Positions 1 to 8,369 of a stretch of 64,000 bases of DNA are shown piece after piece (the first letter of the stretch is position 1; every line of letters starts with the position of its first letter). The DNA lies in the NCBI GenBank assembly GCA_937124585.1, contig CAKZKT010000147.1:46649-110648 (forward strand), given 5' to 3'. The position numbers and the translations under genes are program-made. The notes under the pieces are model-generated. The model made no database searches, was not told where the DNA came from, and saw only the letters and a list, made by a program, of their open reading frames with translations. The DNA is from an uncultured Anaerolineae bacterium. GTDB lineage: Bacteria > Chloroflexota > Anaerolineae > CG2-30-64-16.

Positions 1-440
1 CCGAGGCGCTGGCAAATCGCCTGTGGCCGGTCGTCCTGGTTGTGGGCGCGGCGACCGTGATTGCCTCGTATTTCGCGACCGATATCTTCCAGCGACTGGG
101 CGTCAACCCGGGTATCAGCGCGCTGGGCGCGGGCGCGGCCTTCCTCGTGGGCGGCTGGTTCTTGCGCCAGGGCCGCTTCGGCTGGGCCTTCGCCATGACC
201 ACGCTGACCATCGCGCTGACGGTGGTGACCACCTTCCGCGGCCTCTATCCGCGCGTGATGGTTTCCAGCCTGAACCCTGACTGGAGCCTGACGGTGACGA
301 ACGCGTCGTCGTCTCCGTACACGCTGCAGGTGATGAGCATCGTGGCACTGATCTTCGTGCCCATTGTGTTGCTCTATCAGGGATGGAATTATTGGGTCTT
401 CCGCGCCCGACTCAGCGGGAAGAGTGCGCTGAAGTACTGA
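1..440 (+). CDS. cydB: Cytochrome bd oxidase subunit II, C-terminal part (cut by window edge)
   Basis: The reading frame is open from the left edge (codons in phase from position 3) to a TGA at 438-440, so only about the last 145 residues are present. They form about four hydrophobic helices. The stretch GLYPRVMVSSLNP and the final helix ending in LYQGWNYWVFRARL are typical of the C-terminus of CydB/CbdB, the second membrane subunit of the bd-type quinol oxidase that reduces O2 at high affinity. Known of the family: CydB supports the haem-bearing CydA subunit. The next gene encodes the CydDC transporter needed to assemble this oxidase, which supports the call. The start and cydA should lie left of the window. 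Confidence 0.9.
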   Translation, partial: EALANRLWPVVLVVGAATVIASYFATDIFQRLGVNPGISALGAGAAFLVGGWFLRQGRFGWAFAMTTLTIALTVVTTFRGLYPRVMVSSLNPDWSLTVTNASSSPYTLQVMSIVALIFVPIVLLYQGWNYWVFRARLSGKSALKY

Positions 441-454
441 GCAGTGTCTCAGCG

Positions 455-488
455 ACGGGCCAGGCACTTTCCGAAGTGCCTGGCCCGT
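455..488. repeat. Family A palindrome, copy A1
   Basis: A perfect 15-bp inverted repeat (ACGGGCCAGGCACTT and its complement) closes on the tetraloop TCCG. It starts 14 bases after the cydB stop and ends 23 bases before the cydDC start. No T-run follows, so it is not a standard intrinsic terminator; it may stabilise the cydB 3' end or attenuate read-through. The same GCCAGGCAC/GTGCCTGGC core recurs at 32.3, 38.5, 41.3-41.6 and 50.6 kb. Confidence 0.9.
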
Positions 489-511
489 GAACATGTGAAC
501 ACCCTCAACTC

Positions 512-3500
512 ATGCCTCGTTTTTTCGACCGCCGTCTCCTGCGCCAGGCCAGCTCGGAGCGCCTGCTCCTGGCCCTGACGGTCGGCCTGGGTGCGCTGGC
601 AGGGCTGGCAACGGTAGGGCAGGCCGCCGCGCTGAGCCGAGCGGTCGCCGGCGCGTTTCTGGGCGGCCTCGACCTGGCCGGTGTCTGGCCCGCGCTTCAG
701 GCGTTGATCGCCTTCACAGCGCTGCGCGCGGCGGCGGTCTGGACGGCAGAGGTCACGGCCAGTCAGACGGCAACGCGCATTAAGACCGCGCTGCGCGAGC
801 GACTGCTGGCGCACATCCTGGCTCTCGGTCCGGCCTACACCCGGGGCGAGCGCGCCGGCGAGCTGGTCAACACCGCATCCGAAGGGATCGAGGCGCTCGA
901 CGCTTATTTCGGCCAGTATTTGCCCCAGGTCGCGCTGGCCGCGCTCGTCCCGTTGATCTTTCTGGCGCTCGTCTTTCCCGTGGATCCGCTCTCGGGGCTG
1001 GTGCTGCTCCTCACCGCGCCCCTCATTCCGGTCTTCATGATCCTGATCGGTGGCCTGGCCGACGCGCTGACCCGACGTCAATGGGCCGAGCTGAGCCGGA
1101 TGAGCGCGCACTTCCTCGATGTGCTTCAGGGGCTGACCACGCTCAAGTTGTTCAACCGCAGCCGCGAGCAGGTCGCCGTGATCCGACAGATCACGGATCG
1201 GCATCGCGATGCCACGCTCCAGGTGCTGCGCGTGGCGTTCCTCTCCGCGCTGGTGCTGGAGATGGTGGGCACGCTCAGCACGGCTATCGTTGCGGTCGAG
1301 ATCGGTCTGCGGCTCCTGTACGGTCTGCTGGCGTTTGAGCAGGCGTTTTTCGTGCTGATCCTGGCGCCGGAATTTTATCTGCCGTTGCGCCTGCTGGGGA
1401 CGCGCTTTCACGCCGGTATTGCAGGGGTCATGGCGGCGCGGCGCATCTTCGAGGTGTTGGAGACGGGAAGCGAGAGAGTGGGAGCCGGGGACCGGGAACG
1501 AGGGGCTGGGTGTCGGACCGAATCTTTCATCACAGAGTCGCCGGCTTCCAGGTTTCGGGTCTGTTTCGAGAATGTGAGCTACACCTATCCCGATCGCGAA
1601 CGGCCGGCACTGGACGGCGTCTCGCTGGAGATCGGGCCCGGCGAAAAGGTGGCGTTGGTCGGGCCAACCGGTGCGGGCAAGAGCACCATCGCGCATCTGC
1701 TCCTCGGCTTCATTCAGCCCACCTCCGGTGTGCTCACATTCGATGGCAGGCCATCCGATGCGTTCACAGCTCCGCTGCGGCCGACGATCGCCTGGGTGCC
1801 ACAGCTGCCGCACCTGTTCGATGCGTCAGTGGCCGACAACATTCGGCTCGGCCGGCCCGATGCCACGTTGGATGAGGTGATCGCAGCGGCGAGGGCCGCG
1901 CACGCCGATGCGTTCATCCGCGACCTGCCGCAGGGCTACGCTACGCGCCTCGGTGAGCGCGGCAACCGGCTCAGCGCGGGCCAGGCGCAACGCATCGCGC
2001 TGGCGCGCGCGTTTCTGCTCGCCGCACCGCTGGTGATTTTGGACGAGCCTACGGCCCATCTCGATCCCCAGACCGAGGCCGACGTGCAGGCCGCGGTCGA
2101 ACGGCTGCTCCGCGGCCGCAGCGCGCTGATCATCGCCCATCGCCTGCATACCATTCGCGCGGCCGATCGCATCGTGATGCTGGAGGCCGGCCGCGTCATC
2201 GAGACCGGCACCCATGAGGAACTGCTCGGTCGGCGGGGTGCCTACTGGCGGCTGCTCATGGCTGCGTCGGGCGAGATCGAGGACCATGCCGGGGAGGACC
2301 GGGAGAGCTGGCCCCGGGCGCAGCACGAACTCGATCAGCAGGTCCGATCGGCGTCTCCGGCGATCACAGATCGGCCCGCACACCTGACATCTGAGGTTTC
2401 ACGTGCGACGCTTCGCTTCTTTCGCCTCACATCTCCGATCGTTCGCCTTTTTTCTTTTCTAAGGCCCTTCTGGCCCAGGATTGCGCTTGCTGTTTTGCTC
2501 GGCTTCCTCACGATTGCCAGCAGCATTGGCTTGTTGGCGACCTCAGCCTGGATCATCGCTATGGCTGCGCTTCAGCCATCGGTCGCCGTGCTCCAGGTGG
2601 CTATCGTCGGCGTGCGATTCTTCGGTATCGCCCGCGGCCTCGCGCGCTACGGTGAGCGGCTGGTGTCGCACCAGGTCACGTTTCGCGTGCTGGCGCAGAT
2701 CCGCACCTGGTTCTATGCCGCCATTGAGCCGCTGGCGCCGGCGCGGCTGGCCGGACAGCACAGCGGTGATCTGCTCAGCCGGATTGTGGCCGATACCGCC
2801 AGCCTGGAGCATTTTTTCGTGCGAGCTGTCGCGCCGCCACTCGTGGCTCTGCTCGTGCTGGCATTGATCGCGGTCATCCTGGGCAGTTATCATCTCAGCC
2901 TGGTCTGGCCAGCGCTGGGCTTTCTGCTTCTGACCGGCGTGGTCGCGCCCGTGGCGATACTGCTTGCGGCACGTGCGCCCGGCCGACGTCTGGCCGAGCA
3001 GCGCGCCGGCCTGAACGCGCTGTTCGTGGACGGCGTGCAGGGCACGGCCGATGTGGTCGCCTTCGGGGCCGGCGATCGGATGGTCGCTGCGGCGTGGCGT
3101 CTCAGTGCAGCGTTGGGACGCACGCAGGTGCGCCTGGCCGGGCTCTCGGGCCTGAGCACGGCGTTCAGCCTGAGCTGTACCTGGCTGGCGGTGGTCGCCG
3201 TCCTGGTCGTTGCGATCCCGCTGGTGACTGCCGGTCGCCTGGATGGGGTGAGTCTGGCAGTGCTGGCCCTGGCGACGAGTGCCAGTTTCGAGGCGGTGTC
3301 GCCATTGCCGCTGGCCGCGCAGCATCTGGCGAGCAGTCTGGCCGCAGCGCGACGGCTCTTTGCGCTGACCGATGGCGGGGGAGAGTCGGCCCAAACGGGC
3401 CGGCCGGCAACCGGCCAGAAGATGCAGGGGGCTGAAGCCGATCAGGTCGAAGGCCGATCGGTGCGAGAGAATTGGCAAACGCACAGTGCGCTTGCATTCG

Positions 3501-4201
3501 AAGGGGTCACTCTGCGCTATGCAGCCGACGAGCCGCCCGCGCTTGCCGATGTCACCTTCGCTGTGCCGGTCGGCAGTACGGTCGCGGTGGTCGGGCCAAG
3601 CGGAGCAGGCAAGAGTTCGCTCATTAATGCGCTGCTCTGTTTCTGGGATCACGAAGCAGGGCAGATCAGGCTGTTTGGCCGCAATGTGCGCGATCTGGAC
3701 GAGACGGATGTACGGGCGCAGGTCGGTGTGGTGGCGCATGATCCACATTTGTTTACTCTGACCGTGGCAGACAATATCCGGTTGGCTCGACCTGCTGCGA
3801 CGCAGGGAGAGGTTGAAGCGGCGGCGCGCGTGGCCGGCGCGCATGATTTCGTCGTCAGGCTGCCGCGGGGTTACGATACGTGGCTGGGCGAGGGAGGCAC
3901 AAAGTTGAGCGGCGGCGAGCGTCAGAAGATCGCGCTCGCGCGCGTGGTGCTGAAGGATGCGCCGTTGCTGATTTTGGACGAGCCAACTGCGCATTTGGAT
4001 GCTGAGGCCGAGCGCCAGGTGAGCGAGGCGCTGATGCGCGCGATGCATGGTCGCACGACGTTGCTGGTCACGCACCGCCTGCAGCTGGCCCGGTCAGCTG
4101 ATCGGGTCGTGGTGCTGGTCGGCGGTCGGGTGGTGGATGTGGGGCGACACGAGGAGTTGTTGGCACGGTGCGCGGTGTATCGGATGCTGAGCGGTGTGTG
4201 A
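512..4201 (+). CDS. cydDC: Fused CydD-CydC heterodimeric ABC exporter (1229 aa)
   Basis: One protein holds two complete ABC exporter half-transporters. Half 1 (CydD-like) has about six N-terminal helices, Walker A GPTGAGKST near residue 383, signature LSAGQ near 486 and Walker B LVILDEP near 507. Half 2 (CydC-like) starts near residue 640 (LFSFLRPFW), with Walker A GPSGAGKSS near 1027, signature LSGGE near 1131 and Walker B LLILDEP near 1151. CydDC exports thiols (glutathione, cysteine) or handles haem, and is needed for cytochrome bd assembly; in E. coli the halves are separate genes of about 570-590 aa. Three low-complexity linkers (about residues 316-350, 585-640 and 953-990) look like former noncoding DNA. 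It follows cydB in the same direction. The ATG start gives a natural CydD N-terminus. Confidence 0.93.
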   Translation: MPRFFDRRLLRQASSERLLLALTVGLGALAGLATVGQAAALSRAVAGAFLGGLDLAGVWPALQALIAFTALRAAAVWTAEVTASQTATRIKTALRERLLAHILALGPAYTRGERAGELVNTASEGIEALDAYFGQYLPQVALAALVPLIFLALVFPVDPLSGLVLLLTAPLIPVFMILIGGLADALTRRQWAELSRMSAHFLDVLQGLTTLKLFNRSREQVAVIRQITDRHRDATLQVLRVAFLSALVLEMVGTLSTAIVAVEIGLRLLYGLLAFEQAFFVLILAPEFYLPLRLLGTRFHAGIAGVMAARRIFEVLETGSERVGAGDRERGAGCRTESFITESPASRFRVCFENVSYTYPDRERPALDGVSLEIGPGEKVALVGPTGAGKSTIAHLLLGFIQPTSGVLTFDGRPSDAFTAPLRPTIAWVPQLPHLFDASVADNIRLGRPDATLDEVIAAARAAHADAFIRDLPQGYATRLGERGNRLSAGQAQRIALARAFLLAAPLVILDEPTAHLDPQTEADVQAAVERLLRGRSALIIAHRLHTIRAADRIVMLEAGRVIETGTHEELLGRRGAYWRLLMAASGEIEDHAGEDRESWPRAQHELDQQVRSASPAITDRPAHLTSEVSRATLRFFRLTSPIVRLFSFLRPFWPRIALAVLLGFLTIASSIGLLATSAWIIAMAALQPSVAVLQVAIVGVRFFGIARGLARYGERLVSHQVTFRVLAQIRTWFYAAIEPLAPARLAGQHSGDLLSRIVADTASLEHFFVRAVAPPLVALLVLALIAVILGSYHLSLVWPALGFLLLTGVVAPVAILLAARAPGRRLAEQRAGLNALFVDGVQGTADVVAFGAGDRMVAAAWRLSAALGRTQVRLAGLSGLSTAFSLSCTWLAVVAVLVVAIPLVTAGRLDGVSLAVLALATSASFEAVSPLPLAAQHLASSLAAARRLFALTDGGGESAQTGRPATGQKMQGAEADQVEGRSVRENWQTHSALAFEGVTLRYAADEPPALADVTFAVPVGSTVAVVGPSGAGKSSLINALLCFWDHEAGQIRLFGRNVRDLDETDVRAQVGVVAHDPHLFTLTVADNIRLARPAATQGEVEAAARVAGAHDFVVRLPRGYDTWLGEGGTKLSGGERQKIALARVVLKDAPLLILDEPTAHLDAEAERQVSEALMRAMHGRTTLLVTHRLQLARSADRVVVLVGGRVVDVGRHEELLARCAVYRMLSGV

Positions 4202-4206
4202 AGGTT

Positions 4207-4281
4207 GCTCGACACGGAGGACACAGATGCCACGGAGCCACGCCCGAGAATCCGTGGCCTCCGTGATTGTCCGTGTCGAGC
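4207..4281. repeat. Family B long palindrome, copy B1
   Basis: The outer arms GCTCGACACGGA (4207-4218) and TCCGTGTCGAGC (4270-4281) are exact complements, and an inner stem CCACGGA/TCCGTGG surrounds a loop of about 14 bases (GCCACGCCCGAGAA). It starts 6 bases after the cydDC stop, in the convergent gap between cydDC and the moaD-like gene. A bidirectional transcription stop or 3'-end stabiliser is likely, although there is no T-run. Confidence 0.88.
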
Positions 4282-4323
4282 GCACGGCCCACCCCTCGCT
4301 TCTGCCGGTCGGGGGGCGGAGGT

Positions 4324-4400
4324 CGCCCGACACGGAGGGCACGGATGCCACGGAGCCACGCCCGAGAATCCGTGGCATCCGTGATTGTCCGTGTCGGGCG
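4324..4400. repeat. Family B long palindrome, copy B2
   Basis: A 77-base near-perfect inverted repeat: 13 bp outer stem (CGCCCGACACGGA), a small internal loop (GGG against ATTG), 15 bp inner stem (CACGGATGCCACGGA) and the same loop as copy B1. It ends 6 bases beyond the stop of the moaD-like gene on the other strand. Copies B1 and B2 together fill nearly the whole 4202-4406 gap between convergent genes, and no gene is seen there. Confidence 0.9.
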
Positions 4401-4406
4401 CGGAGA

Positions 4407-4640
4407 TCAACCGCCTCCGATCGCCGGGTATAACTCTACCCGATCCCCGTCTTCCACCATCACCGCCTCGAGCTGGGCCAAACGTCCATTTATGACAACA
4501 ATGGCTACCTCGCCCGGCGGCACATGCAACTGCTGAAGCAGCGCACTCAGCAGCACGGGCGCGGCCAGAGGGACCTCCAGCCACGCCCGTTTGCGGGGAT
4601 CGTACCAGTTTAGATGACCGCCGAGATGGAGACGCATCAC
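4407..4640 (-). CDS. MoaD/ThiS-family sulfur carrier protein
   Basis: This 77-residue protein has the size and end of a ubiquitin-fold sulfur carrier: it closes with VELYPAIGGG, the di-glycine tail that is thiocarboxylated in MoaD and ThiS. The central AIVVINGRLAQLEAVMVEDGDRVEL matches the family's NG...L.DGD.V pattern. The start ATG overlaps the stop of the upstream AOR gene by 4 bases (ATGA), so the two are translationally coupled. In such pairs the carrier is expected to supply sulfur for the tungsto- or molybdopterin dithiolene of the adjacent enzyme; that partnership is inferred from context. Confidence 0.85.
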   Translation of the reverse strand: MMRLHLGGHLNWYDPRKRAWLEVPLAAPVLLSALLQQLHVPPGEVAIVVINGRLAQLEAVMVEDGDRVELYPAIGGG

Positions 4641-6538
4641 ACCATCAAATCAGCCGCCCAGCCGATATTCAAGGCTTCAAGACGCTCGCGGGTAGGCCTG
4701 GCGGTCTCGGGATCCCAGCCTTTCACCCGATACAGAGCGGTCAACGCGGTCTCGAACTCCTCGCGCGACATGCCCACGCCGGCCAGCGCGCCACTCTCCA
4801 GCGGCTGGAACAGACGGTCGGGCAACGTGTCATCTTGTCGCGAAAAGCCTTCCCGCACATTGAACACACGCGCCAGATTGGTCGCCCGCTCGCCGATCCG
4901 CAACAGCTCCTCTTTATCGAAGTCCCAGCCCGAAGCCGCACGCACCGCCTCGACCACCTCGTCCACCTGAATCAACGAACGCGGGGCCGGACCGAAATAA
5001 CAAAAACCGACCACCTTGCCGAAACTGCTCCAGTTCTCCAGCCGGGCATAGGCTTCAGCTTTGCGCGGGCTGAGCTCGCGTGGAGGCAACGGTTCGGTGA
5101 TCCCCAGCTCGGCGGCGGCCTTGAAAGTGATCGAAGCGGGATTGGCATACATCGGATCGTGGTAGGCCACGAGATGGTCGGCGCCGCCCTCATTGACTGC
5201 GTAGCCCAGCCCGACGCCCACCTTGCCGCGCGGCTCATGCATGGGCAGCTCCTGGCCCTTGACATGCATGGCGAAATAGCGCGCATCTCCGCCGATCACC
5301 TCGGCCGCCCGGAGTGAGCCTTCGGCCAGCAGGTCGCCGATGCCCCGGCGATGCGCGATCCAGTCCACGATCTGCAACATCGCCTCCGCGTTGCCGAAAC
5401 GCCACTCCGCGCCATTGGTCTGCTCAGGCGTGATCAGCCCGTGCTCGAAGCACTCCATGGCGAACGCGACGACTGCGCTCGTCGAAATCGAGTCGAGCGT
5501 GTAGCGGCCGCACAACTCGTTGGCTTTGGCAATCGCCTGCAGATCGTCAATGCCGCAGTTCGGGCCGAACCCGCCGATCGTCTCGTACTCCGGGCCGCCG
5601 TAGGCATCGCTCACCTGGTAGCGATCATCCACCTTCACCTCGCGCTTGCAGCGGATCGCGCACGCATAGCAGCTGCGCCGGGCCGAAAGCAGCTCCTTCT
5701 CGTACACCTCCCACTTGATGTTATCCACTCTCTCGAAAGCGCCCTGGCGAAAATTGCGCGTTGGCAGGATGCCGCCCGCGTTCAGGCCACTCACCAGGCC
5801 GGGCGTTCCTTTTTCCTGCAGGTCCCAGCTCTGCGGATGTTCCTTCACGCGTTTAGCGATCCTTCGGCCGATCTCGGCCACCGCCTGTGGATCATGGGCA
5901 TAGTCACTGTACTTGCCCGTGCCGCGCACCGCAATGCCCTTCAGGTTCTTCGATCCCATCACTGCGCCCATGCCGCTGCGGCCGTTGAAATGGCGCAGGT
6001 CGTTGATGAGCGCGGCGAAGCGCACCTTGTTCTCGCCGCCGATACCAATCTGCAACACGCGCGTCAACCGATCGCCCATCTCCTCGCGCATCGCGGCCTG
6101 GGCCTGTTCCGGTTCCAGGCCCCACAGATGTCGCGCATCGCGGATCTCGACCTGGTCGTTCTTGATGGCGAGATAGACCGGATGCGCGGCGCGACCGGTC
6201 AAAATGATCCCCTCCCAGCCGGCCAGCTTGAGTTCTGGCCCCCAAAAACCGCCCGCCTCCGATTCACCGTACGCGCCGGTCAGGGGCGAGCGGGCTGCCG
6301 CGGTGAAACGCGTCGCGGTCGAGATCGGCGCGCCCGTGATCAGACCGTTCACCAGCACCAGCACGTTCTCCGGGCCGAGCGGATCCACATGGGGCGCGAT
6401 CTCGCGCAGCAGCAGATAGGCGGCCAGCGCCTTGCCGCCGGGGTAAACACGATAAAAAGCCTCGTCGAAGCGTTCCACACTCGTCACACCGCGGGTCAAA
6501 TCAACCCGCAAGAGCTTCCCTGTGCTTCCGTAACCCAT
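4637..6538 (-). CDS. aor: Aldehyde ferredoxin oxidoreductase family enzyme (tungsten type)
   Basis: About 633 residues, the usual AOR length. The N-terminal domain begins GYGSTGKLLRVDL and continues with PGGKALAAYLLL, hallmarks of the AOR N-domain that binds the bis-pterin tungsten cofactor. A CX2CX3C cluster (CYACAIRC) near residues 287-294 plus a distal Cys (GFCYF, near 513) would hold one [4Fe-4S]. The HEPRGK and NDLRHFNGRSGMGAVMGSKNLK blocks are also family features. Known role: oxidation of aldehydes to acids with ferredoxin; the substrate cannot be told. The ATG at 6538 is preferred over an in-frame TTG at 6547 because GGGAGGG lies 10 bases before the ATG. The downstream moaD-like gene is coupled. 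Confidence 0.9.
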   Translation of the reverse strand: MGYGSTGKLLRVDLTRGVTSVERFDEAFYRVYPGGKALAAYLLLREIAPHVDPLGPENVLVLVNGLITGAPISTATRFTAAARSPLTGAYGESEAGGFWGPELKLAGWEGIILTGRAAHPVYLAIKNDQVEIRDARHLWGLEPEQAQAAMREEMGDRLTRVLQIGIGGENKVRFAALINDLRHFNGRSGMGAVMGSKNLKGIAVRGTGKYSDYAHDPQAVAEIGRRIAKRVKEHPQSWDLQEKGTPGLVSGLNAGGILPTRNFRQGAFERVDNIKWEVYEKELLSARRSCYACAIRCKREVKVDDRYQVSDAYGGPEYETIGGFGPNCGIDDLQAIAKANELCGRYTLDSISTSAVVAFAMECFEHGLITPEQTNGAEWRFGNAEAMLQIVDWIAHRRGIGDLLAEGSLRAAEVIGGDARYFAMHVKGQELPMHEPRGKVGVGLGYAVNEGGADHLVAYHDPMYANPASITFKAAAELGITEPLPPRELSPRKAEAYARLENWSSFGKVVGFCYFGPAPRSLIQVDEVVEAVRAASGWDFDKEELLRIGERATNLARVFNVREGFSRQDDTLPDRLFQPLESGALAGVGMSREEFETALTALYRVKGWDPETARPTRERLEALNIGWAADLMV

Positions 6539-6605
6539 GTCGGCCAAACCCTCCCTGTGATGTTGCGACGTAGTCTACAGTATTTTGACGAAAACGCCAA
6601 CCGGA

Positions 6606-7289
6606 TCAACCGCCGACATGCAGATCGGCGGCAAAACGCAGCAGGTTGAACACCCACAGCACCACAAACCCAAACGCAGCGACCAGATGCCAGGTCGCGT
6701 GATACGCCAGGATGCCAAAATCCACCTGGCGATTGGATGCGGTTGCCAGCAGCAGGCCCAAAACAAAAACAGCCGTGAGCAAATGCAACGTCGGCCGGGC
6801 AGATGCCGGAATGCGCTCGCGGCGGAAGTAGAAGAGGGCTACCACCAGGAAGGCATCGGTGATCAAAACGAGCTCGTTCAGGTGAAAGCCACCGAACGCG
6901 CCAAAGGAGAGCACATCCTGCCGTGCAATAGCCGGCCCAACGATCAGCTTCCAGGCTGTGACGCCCAAATTGACCAGCGCCGAGCCTCCGCCGATGATCC
7001 AGGCGGTACGCCACGCGTAGTAATCGCCCAAGATGGCGATTTGCAGGAGCCAGGCGAGCAGCAGGTTCGTCCCCCCGTCAAACACACCGGCGATGAAGGT
7101 CTCACCGTAGCCATGATACCACACAGTGGCAACTCCGGTGACGACGAGCCCCACATAGACCGCCAGCCAGTGCCGTGGCTGCGGCCGCGTGACTGCGGTC
7201 AACGCCAGGCAAAGCAAGCCGGACATCACCGTCGCAAACGCCGTTACCGTGTTCGCCAGCGCCCAGGGAGGCAACGGATCGGCATTCAT
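6606..7289 (-). CDS. Seven-TM protein, possible CREST-superfamily hydrolase
   Basis: A 227-residue, almost wholly hydrophobic protein with about seven predicted helices. Conserved-looking polar residues lie inside helices: a His after TM2 (VWYHGYGE), an Asp in the next helix (VFDGGTN) and an HxxxH in the last one (AYHATWHLV). That layout of Asp and His residues recalls the CREST superfamily of alkaline ceramidases and PAQR receptors, which are metal-dependent membrane hydrolases. This is only pattern reading, and the protein may belong to another 7-TM family. GGAGGAATC precedes the ATG. It lies between the AOR gene and the APH-like kinase on the same strand. Confidence 0.6.
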   Translation of the reverse strand: MNADPLPPWALANTVTAFATVMSGLLCLALTAVTRPQPRHWLAVYVGLVVTGVATVWYHGYGETFIAGVFDGGTNLLLAWLLQIAILGDYYAWRTAWIIGGGSALVNLGVTAWKLIVGPAIARQDVLSFGAFGGFHLNELVLITDAFLVVALFYFRRERIPASARPTLHLLTAVFVLGLLLATASNRQVDFGILAYHATWHLVAAFGFVVLWVFNLLRFAADLHVGG

Positions 7290-7328
7290 CTGATTCCTCC
7301 ACGCGACAAGCCGCGAAAATGCAGCAGC

Positions 7329-8369
7329 TCACTCCGCCAACAGGCGCTCGATGCCGGGCAGGCGCAGGCTCGTGCGCCTCGTCAGGAGCTGATAGACGTT
7401 GCGCAGCACGGGGAACTGGCGGCGCATCATCGCGACAGCCTCCGGCCTCATGCCGAGGGCCTCGGGTCCGGCCGTCAGTGAAACAGCAACACTGAACAGC
7501 CGTTTGCCGCATGCGGCTGCCTCGAACCAATCCAGTTCCTCCGGAGCCGCCCCGGCCAGGCGTGTATAGCCGGCCAGGATACGCTCGCGCCACGACCAGC
7601 CCTCGGCCGCGCCGACCAGCACCAGCGTCCAGGCGAGATCGAAGCGTGGATCAGAGAGCTCGATCTGCGTCCAGTCAATCACGGTTGCTGATCCGTCGGC
7701 TGCCAGGAGCACATTGGCCGGATGAAAATCCCAGTGAACGGGTGCAGGTCGGCGACACGGCACGCGATCGCGCCGCGCGGCGAGCCAATCAAGCAGCACA
7801 TCGGCGTCGGCCAGGCTGAAGCGCGCCGTCGTTGCGCGCACCAACGCCAGCCAGCCATCCACGAACGCATAGGGGTTGTCGGGATAAGACGCGTGGCCGG
7901 GCGGCTCTGCAACAGCGAAGGGCCGCCAATCCAGCCGGTGCAACCGAACGAAAAGCGCGCAAAACAGATCCAAGAGCCGGCTCTGACGCGGCTCGGCCGA
8001 CCGGAACAGGTGCGGCCAGAGGCTCTCCCCCGCGACCCGTTCCATGATGACGAACGGCTTGCCGAAAGGTGAGGCGTCGCGCTCCAACGCCAGCACGCGC
8101 GGCACAGGATAGCCCGCCGCGTGGAGCCGCTGCATCCCGTGAAATTCGCGGCCGGATTTGGTACAGGCATCCGCGCCGGGGTAGATGCGCAGGACGAGCG
8201 CCTGACGGCGTCGCGCCGCGGCCGGCCCCCATTCCAGATCGAAGGCGTAGACATCACTCTCCCAGCCAACGCTGATGCTGACCAGATCGTGCACGACCGC
8301 GTCCGGCCGGTCGGGGAACGCGCGACCGATATAGCCCTGTAGCGCAGCGCGCATAGCGGCATTGGTCAT
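7329..8369 (-). CDS. Aminoglycoside-phosphotransferase-fold small-molecule kinase
   Basis: 346 residues with the APH/choline-kinase catalytic signature HWDFHPANVLL near residues 212-222 (catalytic Asp, Asn for Mg) and the metal-binding VIDWTQ near 232. The N-lobe contains FVIMERVAGESLWPHL, like the hinge of this family. It probably phosphorylates a small hydroxylated compound; the substrate is unknown and antibiotic resistance should not be assumed. The ATG overlaps the stop of the aldo/keto reductase gene by 4 bases (ATGA), so it belongs to that operon. Confidence 0.82.
   Translation of the reverse strand: MTNAAMRAALQGYIGRAFPDRPDAVVHDLVSISVGWESDVYAFDLEWGPAAARRRQALVLRIYPGADACTKSGREFHGMQRLHAAGYPVPRVLALERDASPFGKPFVIMERVAGESLWPHLFRSAEPRQSRLLDLFCALFVRLHRLDWRPFAVAEPPGHASYPDNPYAFVDGWLALVRATTARFSLADADVLLDWLAARRDRVPCRRPAPVHWDFHPANVLLAADGSATVIDWTQIELSDPRFDLAWTLVLVGAAEGWSWRERILAGYTRLAGAAPEELDWFEAAACGKRLFSVAVSLTAGPEALGMRPEAVAMMRRQFPVLRNVYQLLTRRTSLRLPGIERLLAE

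Noticed and set aside
7329..8369. Aminoglycoside resistance gene
   Set aside because: Only the broad kinase fold is supported; the operon context is metabolic and no mobile element is nearby.
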